Part shown: in pieces, positions 36,201 through 45,200 of the stretch
Position numbering within the stretch: position 1 is the stretch's first letter
How the letters are laid out: each line of letters begins with the position of its first letter
DNA from: Mermis nigrescens
Lineage: Eukaryota > Nematoda > Enoplea > Mermithida > Mermithidae
Direction of reading: 5' to 3'
Length of the DNA: 64,000 nucleotides
Assembly (NCBI GenBank): GCA_036768485.1
Contig: JAVLUZ010000507.1
Coordinates: 771,179-835,178 of the forward strand
Notes under the pieces: model-generated
The model's database searches: none
Told to the model about the DNA's origin: nothing
What the model saw: the letters and a program-made list of their open reading frames with translations, nothing else
Translations under genes and position numbers: made by a program

Positions 36201-39200
36201 CACTTCCTCATATAGCACCATATTTCAAGAACCAATGCTTGGATTTTGTTCAGATTTTCAGGATATGATGTATATAGGCGAGTCATGCTATGCACATAAT
36301 TTCAGTGCGCAGCCTACAGTATACCAGTTTACTTTACACTTTCTCATTTGGTACTATAACTTTAGAAATAGAGGGCGGATTGGGCTGAAATTTTCATAGT
36401 AGGGTAGGTTTATGTTGCATGTGTTATCTTATTGTTATCAACATGTAATCTACAGTATGCCGATTTTACTTTACACTTCCTCATATAGCACCATATTTAA
36501 AGAACCAATGCTGTGATTTTGTTCAAATTGTTAGGATATGATGTATATAGGCAAGGCATGCTACATATGGAATTTCTGCGCGCAGCCTACAGTACACCAG
36601 TTTACTTTACACTTTCTCATATAGCACTATTTTTCAAGAACTAGAGGGCAGATTTTGCTCAAATTTTCAGAGTACGTTAGGTTTACGTAGGTATGCTATG
36701 TACAAAATTTTAGCGCACAACCTACAGTATGCTGATTTTTTTACACTGTCTTTACAATGCTTAATTTTTTACCAGTACTTGACTAATGATGCCATTAGGG
36801 GTTATTTTTGCCCAAAAATACGCAACCAGTATAGGCGAACATTGCTCAAATTTAATTATCATGCAATTTTGAGCTTCTCAAAGTTTATCAGAAAATGCCT
36901 GAAAAAGGGCGATCTTTGCCTGCTGTTCAACCTGTGGAAATTTTTAAGCCCTGAAGCTAGGTTTTACTTTACAAACTTCCACACAAAATTCATTAATGAA
37001 AACATAACTTCATCCATGTCATCAGTATTGATCTAAAAATTTGCAAAGTTTGGAATATTTTTTGTAAAGCTTAAAATTTTTTTTTGTAAAATTTGGAATA
37101 TTTTTTGTAAACCTTAAAAATTTTTTTAGTAAAATTAGGAATATTTTTTGTAAAGTTTGGAATATTTTTTGTAAAGTTTGGAAATTTTTTTGTAAAATTT
37201 GGAATTTATTTTACATGCTTAAGCATAGTACTTTTGCAGAGTTTGGAATATTTTTTGTAAAGTTAGGAATATTTTTTGTAAAATTTGGAATATTTCTTGT
37301 AAAGTTTGGAATATTTTTTGTAAAATTTGGAAAATTTTTTGTAAAGTTTGAAATATTATGTATCTAATCTGCATTTCTCAAGCATTGTTGAAACTATTTC
37401 ATATGCTCTGTGCAACTCATGCTCCCGTTTTGCACCTTTAAGGATCAATTTTCCACTGGTGAACAGCAAAAATGTTATATTTCTGAATTTGTATATTAAG
37501 CCAGGAAACAGTTCTACTTCATACATGCATTTTCTTTCCACCAGCTCACAAAATTTGCAAAGATTAATGCGGAACCCTAAATTTGCCGAACCTGCAAACA
37601 TATTGGTTTCACCTTTAAATCATCACTTCTAGCATTTAATGCATCTACAGCTGTTTTTATAGCACTTTCACCAGCTTTCACTGTTTTAGCTCCAACACAT
37701 ACAATTTTACCCGATTCGAAAATCACTAATGTTGCCTGAGGTAGTCAAAATACAATGCCTGGAAATCTCAAATAATTGTATTGTGCAGTCTTTGCTTTGC
37801 TTGTATTTTATATTGTATTTTGTATTTTATTTTTTATTGTATTTTTTATTGTATTGTATTTTACATTTTATTTTTTTGTTTGTTTCAGGACCAACAAGTC
37901 AGGCAAAACAACATTTGTCAAGCGATTAATTGAGAATAGAGCATGCCTGATTGATACTAAAATCAAAAGATTTGGTGGTGCTTCATGGAAAACCAGCCTC
38001 TTCATAAAAAATTAAATGATGTTTTATTCATAGAAGGGCTTCCTGATTTTAATTACCTAAAACAATTTAGTCATATGCCTCAACTTTTGATTCTCGATGA
38101 TCTTATGCAACAGAGCAAGGGTACTGCTCGGATTGTGCAACTTTTTACAAGGACTTGTCATCATTGAAACATTAGCATTATACACATTGTTCAAAACGCG
38201 TTCTTTGATGGTCTGAGAACTTCACACATCCACTCTGATTACATAGTTTTATTCAAACACCCTGCTGATCAGCTACAGGCACAAATGCTTTCCAGACAGC
38301 TCTATCCTGCCAACGCTAAATATTTTCCACAAGCTTATTCTGATGCTACTTCTCAGTCACCTGGTTACCTTTTAATTGATCTAACTCAAAATGCTAGAGA
38401 TGAGATCAGGCTTAAAACAAATATTTTTAGCAGGCATCTAACTGTTTATATGCAGAAAGTTATAAATACTAGTAGAGATATTGTGACAAAAAAGGAAAAA
38501 ATGGGTAAGGAACGATTAACACGCAATATTCATTGTTTACATCTCCTAAGTCGGGCAAAAAACCTCAAAGAACTGCTATTATAAATACTGCAAGCAAAGA
38601 TCAAATCCTTTGTCTCTGTGACTGTGCAAACATTTTTCTGAATTGTAATATTCCTTTTGATAAAAAGGATATAAATAAACTTCACTTCAAAGATATAAGA
38701 ATCAAATAAGATACCTGGCAAACAAAAAGCAGGCGACTACAAAACAAAAGAAAGACATTATAATACGGCAAGGTGGTTTTCTTCCTCTTTTACTTACTCC
38801 CATACTTACAATAGGTTTAGTCCGCTTGCTGATTTCAGCAGGTATACAAATAATTTTTTCAGTATGTTTCATTTACTACCAACTATTGCATCAGCTAGCA
38901 AACTACCAGCTATTGTAAGTATGGGAGTAAGTGAAAGAGGAAGAAAACCACCTTCCTGTATTATAATATATTTCTTTTGTTTTGTAGTCACTTGCTTATT
39001 GTTTGCCAGGTATCTTATTTGATTCTGATATCTTCGAAGTTTATTCATATCCTTTTTATCAAAAGGAATATTACCATTCAGAAAGTTGTTTGCACAGTCA
39101 CAGAGACAAAGGATTTGATCCTTGCTAGCAGTGTTTATAATAGCGGTTCTTTGAGGTTTTTTTGCTTGACTTAGGAGATGTAAACAACCAATATTGTGTG

Positions 39201-42200
39201 TTAATCGTTCTTTACCCATTTTTCCCTTTTTTGTCACAATATCTCCACTAGTATTTATAGATTTCTGCATATAAAGAGTTGGATGCCTGCTAAAAATATT
39301 TGTTTCAAGCCTGAGCTCATCTCTAGCATTTTGAGTTAGATCAATCAAAAGGTAACCATGTGGCTGAGAAGTAGAATCAGAATAAGCTTGTGGAAAATAT
39401 TTAGTGTTGGCAGGATAGAGCTGTCTGGAAAGCATTTGTGCCTGTAGCTGATCAGCAGGGTGTTTGAATAAAACTATATAATCAGAGTTGATGCGTGAAG
39501 TTCTCAGACCATGAAAGAAAATGTTTTGAACAATGTGTATAATGCTAATGTTTCATTGATGACAACTCCTTGTAAAAAGTTGCACAATCTGGGCATTACC
39601 CTTGCTCTGTTGCATAAGATCATCAAGAATCAAAAGTTGAGGCATATGACTAAATTGTTTTAGGTAATTGAAATCAGGAAGCCCTTCTATGAATAAAACA
39701 TCATTCGATTTTTTATAAAGAGGCTGGTTTTCCGTGAAGCACCACCAAATCTTTTTGATTTTAGTATCAATCAGGCATGCTCTATTCTCAATTAATCGCT
39801 TGACAAATGTTGTTTTGCCTGACTTTGTTGGTCCTGAAACAAGGCAGGTAAAAGGATGTTGGAATATCATGGTCTTAGGTATAAATATCAATTATCAAGA
39901 AGTATTTTTAGAAAAATGGTAACTATACAAAATATTTTACTGACTACAGCACTACCCAATCAAAGAAATCTACCAGAAATTACCAAAGACTGCATAATAC
40001 AATTATTTGAGATTTCCAGGAATTGTATTTGGACTGCCTCAGGCAACATTAGTGAATTTCGAATCGGGTAAAATTGTATGTGCTGGAGCTAAAACAGTGA
40101 AAGATGGTGAAAGTGCTATAAAAGCAGCTGTAGATGCATTAAATGCTAGAAGTGATGATTTAAAGGTGAAACCCCATATGTTTGCAGGTTTGGCAAATTT
40201 AGGGTTCCGCATTAATCTTTGCAAATTTTATGAGCTGGTGAAAAGAAAAATGCATGTATGAAGTAGAACTGTTTCCTGGCTTAATATACAAATTCAGAAA
40301 TATAAAATTTTTGCTCTTCACCTGCGGAAAATTGATCCTTACAGGTGCAAAACAGGAGAATGAGTTGTACAGAGCATATAAAATAGTTTCATAATGCTTG
40401 AAAAATGCAGATTAGATACATAATATTTCAAACTTTACAAAAAATTTCCCGAATTTTACAAATAATATTCCAAATTTCACAAGGAATATTTCAAATTTTA
40501 TAAAAAATATTCCAAACTTTACAAAAAATATTCCAAACTTTGCAAAAGTACTATGCTTAAGCATGTAAAATTAATTCCAAATTTTACAAAAAAATTTCCA
40601 AACTTTACAAAAAATATTCCAAATTTTACAAAAAGTATTCCAAATTTTACAAAAAATTTTCTAAGCTCAACAAAAAAAATTCCAAACTTTGCAAATTTTT
40701 AGATCAATACTGATGACATGGATGAAGTTATGTTTTCATTAATGAATTTTGTGTGAAGGTTTGTAAAGTAAAACCTAGCTTCAGGGCTTAAAAATTTTCA
40801 CAAGTTGAAGAGCAGGCAAAGATCGCCCTTTTTCAGGTATTTTCTGATAAACTTTGAGAAGCTCAAAATTGCATGATAATTAAATTTGACAATGTTCGCG
40901 TATACTGGTTGCTTATTTTTGGGCAAAAATAACTCCTAATGGCATCATTAGACAAGTACTAGTAAAAAATTAAGCATTGTAAAGACAGTGTAAAAAAATC
41001 AGCATACTGTAGGTTGTGCGCTAAAATTTTGTACATAGCATACCTAAGTAAACCTACCGTACTTTGAAAATTTGAGCCAAATCTGCCCTCTAGTTCTTGA
41101 AATATAGTGCTATATGAGAAAGTGTAAAGTAAACCGGTGTACTATAGGCTGCGCGCTGAAATTCCATATATAGCATACCTTGCCTATATACATCATATCC
41201 TAACAATTTGAACAAAATCACAGCATTGGTTCTTTAAATAGGGTGCTATATGAGGAAGTGTAAAGTAAAATCCGCATACTGTAGATTACATGCTGATAAC
41301 AATAAGATGATACATACAACATAAACCCACCCTACTATGAAAATTTTAACCAAATCCGCCCTCTATTTCTAAGGTTATAGTAATATTTGAGCAAGTGTAA
41401 AGTAAATTGGTATACTGTAGGCTGCGCGCTGAAATTCTATGCATAGCATGCCTCGCCTCTATACATCATATCCTGAAAATCTTAACAAAATCCAAGCATT
41501 GGTTCTTGAAATATGGTGCTATATGAGGATGTGTAAACTAAAATTGGCATACTGTAGATTACATGCTGATAACAATAGGATAACAATGCAACATGAACCC
41601 ACCCTACTATGAAACTTTTAACCCAATCCGCCCTCTATTTCTAAAATTATATCACTATTTGAGCAAGTGTAAAGTAAATTGGTATACTGTAGGCTGCGCG
41701 CTAAAATTATGAACCCACCCTACTATGAAAGTTTTAACCCAATCCGCCCTCTATTTCTAAAGTTATATCACTATTTGAGCAAGTGTAAAGCAAATTGGTA
41801 TACTGTAGGCTGCGCGCTAAAATTCTATGCATAGCATGCCTCGCCTATATACATCATTTCCTGAAAATCTGAACAAAATCCAGCCATTGGTTCTTGATTT
41901 ACGTCCCTATATGAGGAAGTGTAAACTAAAATCGGCATACTGTAGATTACATGTTGATAACAATAAGATAACATGCAACATAAACCCACCCTACTATGAA
42001 AATTTCAGCCCAATCCGCCCTCTATTTCTAAAGTTATAGTACCAAATGAGAAAGTGTAAAGTAAACTGGTATACTGTAGGCTGCGCACTGAATTTCTGTG
42101 CATAGCATGACTCGCCTATATACATCATGTCATGAAAATTTGAACAGAATCCGGCCATTGCTTCTTGAATTATGCAAAAGTGTAAAGTAATGCTGGTATA

Positions 42201-45200
42201 CTGTAGGTTGTGCGCTAAAATTTTGTACGTAGCATACCTAACATATACTTAACAGACTCTGAAATTTTTTGTCCGATCTGGCTACTGGTCCTTGAATTAT
42301 AGCTCTTTCAATTTTCCCCCAGGGAAATTCCCCCCCCTGGAAATTTGCCCCTCCCTTGGCCCTGGGCTTGCATGCGCCCCCTCCCCGGGCAGGTCCGGGC
42401 AGGCCCCTATGCTACAACACAACCTATGCTGCAGCATTGCTCCCTGAGAAAAGCCAGGGAGCAGATTCTGAGCCCCTCCGTCTATGCTAAAACATAGGCG
42501 ATGTTATAGCTTTGCCCCCTAGGGAGACATGGTATACAACGGACATCATAAGATTAATTGGCTGTGATAGTGCTAGTCTGTGTATGTATGTAGTTATAAA
42601 TTTATTCAGGATTGATCAAATATGTGTGTATGTATGTATGCCCCAGAGCTTAAGCTGGCCCATCAACATGCGCTAATGGGTGACTGGGCAGCTATTGAGT
42701 GTGCTACCCATGCAGCGCAAAAAAATATTTTCTAATGAGGAAGCAAATCTGAGAAGAAAGAAAGAAGAAAGAAAATTTTATTACTAATACCAACAGTTAA
42801 AATACGAAATGACAAGATATATAATAAATGCAATTACGAATTAGTAAAGGGACATGCGAGTCAATGGAATGACAAGTTTTACGCGCGCCCCACAAGATAT
42901 CTAGATAAATCAAAGTTTGCTAATCTAGATTTAAATATGTTTAGGTTAGGGGAAGAAACAATGAAGTCAGGAAGATCGTTCCAAACTGTGATGTATTTGT
43001 AAAAGAAATCAAACTTTTCTAAATTAGAATGTACAGTAGGTATGACTAATTTAAATCTATTAATGCTACGGGTAATATTATGATTAAATACAAAAAAATC
43101 ATCAGCTTCCAAACATGATTTATGACAAATAATTTGATACATCATACACAGACAAATCTGCAAGCGTCTTAATTCAAGTCTGCACAATTTAAGTTGTGTT
43201 AAACGATCCTCGTAAGAAAAAATATTATTATAGCCAAAAATATATTTACGTGAATCTACGTTGAACAGCTTCCAATCTATCTATATCCTTAAGATAAGAG
43301 GGGTTCCATATACTGCAACAATACTCTAATAAAGGTCTAACATAACAACTATAAGCTTTAACAAGATTACCTTTATCACGCGAAAAAAATGATTTGCGTA
43401 TTAAAATACATCTAAAGAAAGCTTTTTTAATCAAAGAATTATAATGTTCCTTAAATTTTAAATTTCGAGGAATCAAAACTCCTAAATCACGGACAAACGG
43501 ATCACTAGAAATAATTTCCCCATTTAGTCTATAAACAGCTTTTTGATTATTATTACCCAAATATAGAACTTGACTTTTGGTTCGAGAAATAGGTAAATCC
43601 CATGCAATTGCCCAGTCAATAATCTTATCTAAATCAGACTGTAATAATTTACAGTTACGACTAATATTGAAAATTTTGATATCATCTGCGAACATATAAA
43701 CCGTACTACAAATATTATCACATATATCATTTATAAAAATCGAAAAGAGCGTAGGTCCAAGGACACTTCCTTGGACGACACCGCTGGTAACAGGCACATA
43801 ATCTGAAAAAGACTGATTAACGCGAACACATTGGGAACGATTAAACAAATAGGCCTTTAACCATGCATACAAATTACCGTTTATTCCATATCCGTTTAAC
43901 TTAATAAGAAGTTTTTCCATATTTACTTTATCAAAAGCTTTAGAGAAATCTAAATATATTATATCAACAGTTTCTTTTTTAGCTAACGACTGAATCCATG
44001 AAAATTTACACTTTAACAATTGTGTTTCACAAGATTTATTCTTTTGAAAACCAAATTGAAAAGGAGATATTAGTTTATTAACCTTAAGAAAGTCTAACAA
44101 TTGACTATTAATAATTCTTTCCATAATTTTGGCAATAGAACAACAAAGAGAAACGGGCCTGTAATTATCCACTAATGCTGGATCCCCCTTCTTTAATATT
44201 GGAATAACATGTGCCATGCTCCAAAGCTCGGGAATATTTCCAGACAGAAAAGATACAGTGAAAATACTAACTAACGGCTTTATCATTTGAAACGACAATT
44301 TTTTAATAAAAAGATTACATATGCCATCGGGGCCAACTGCAATAGACGTATTTAGATGGTTAATGGCTTCCAATACGCGATCCTCACTAAAAATAATGTC
44401 AGAAAGCGAAAAATCACAGCGCTTCTGAAAAAGAAAATTCGCGTTAGTAATGTCACTAGAAAACACTGAAGCGAAATAATCATTAAAAATGTTAGCCTTG
44501 CGTAATGAATCGGTTATAACATTATTATCAGAAAATGTTAGAGGAGGAATTTCACTGCGACTTTTTAACCTATTATTTACAAAAGTATAGAAAGCTTTAG
44601 GATTATTATTCTTGAGCAATTTGTTTTCTTGAGAAGAGAAATAATTATGAATAGTTCTACGTAGAGCCTTACAATGATTTCGATATTTAACTTTAGTTCC
44701 TGGAGTTTTACACCTTTTATACTTATCCCATAGAGAACGTTTTTTAAGAAATAATTTATGTAAGCTTTTAGGGTATTTAAATTTTAATTTAGCCCTAAAA
44801 GTAGGTACAAAACTAAAAAATAAGAGGATTTAATATACTTAAAAAAACATTATACATGTCATTAACTGTTGAGCATGTAGAAAAAATGTCAGGCCAAGAA
44901 ACAGAGGATAAAAAGTAGCTATACTCTCGTAGTCCGCTTTATTGAAATTTAAGCTAGGTTTATCTCCATCTTGAAAAGTTCTAGTTAAAATTTCAAAAGA
45001 AATCGAATTATGGTCGCTTGTTGAAAAAGGAGGAAGAACCTGGATATTAAAAACGTTATATGCAGCAAATCTCAAATTAAAGTGCCTTCTAAAACCATCT
45101 ACTACAATTTGAAATGCGAGCAAAGCGCCAGCTTCCCATATCAATAAGCATTCAACTTGACAGCATATAATATCACATTGTGTGTTATATTGCCTGCAGT

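Noticed and set aside
36698..37036. 112-residue frame in the left palindrome arm
   Set aside because: The mirror copy breaks the frame within about 30 codons, and no family match is recognised. It could be a remnant, but I cannot support it.
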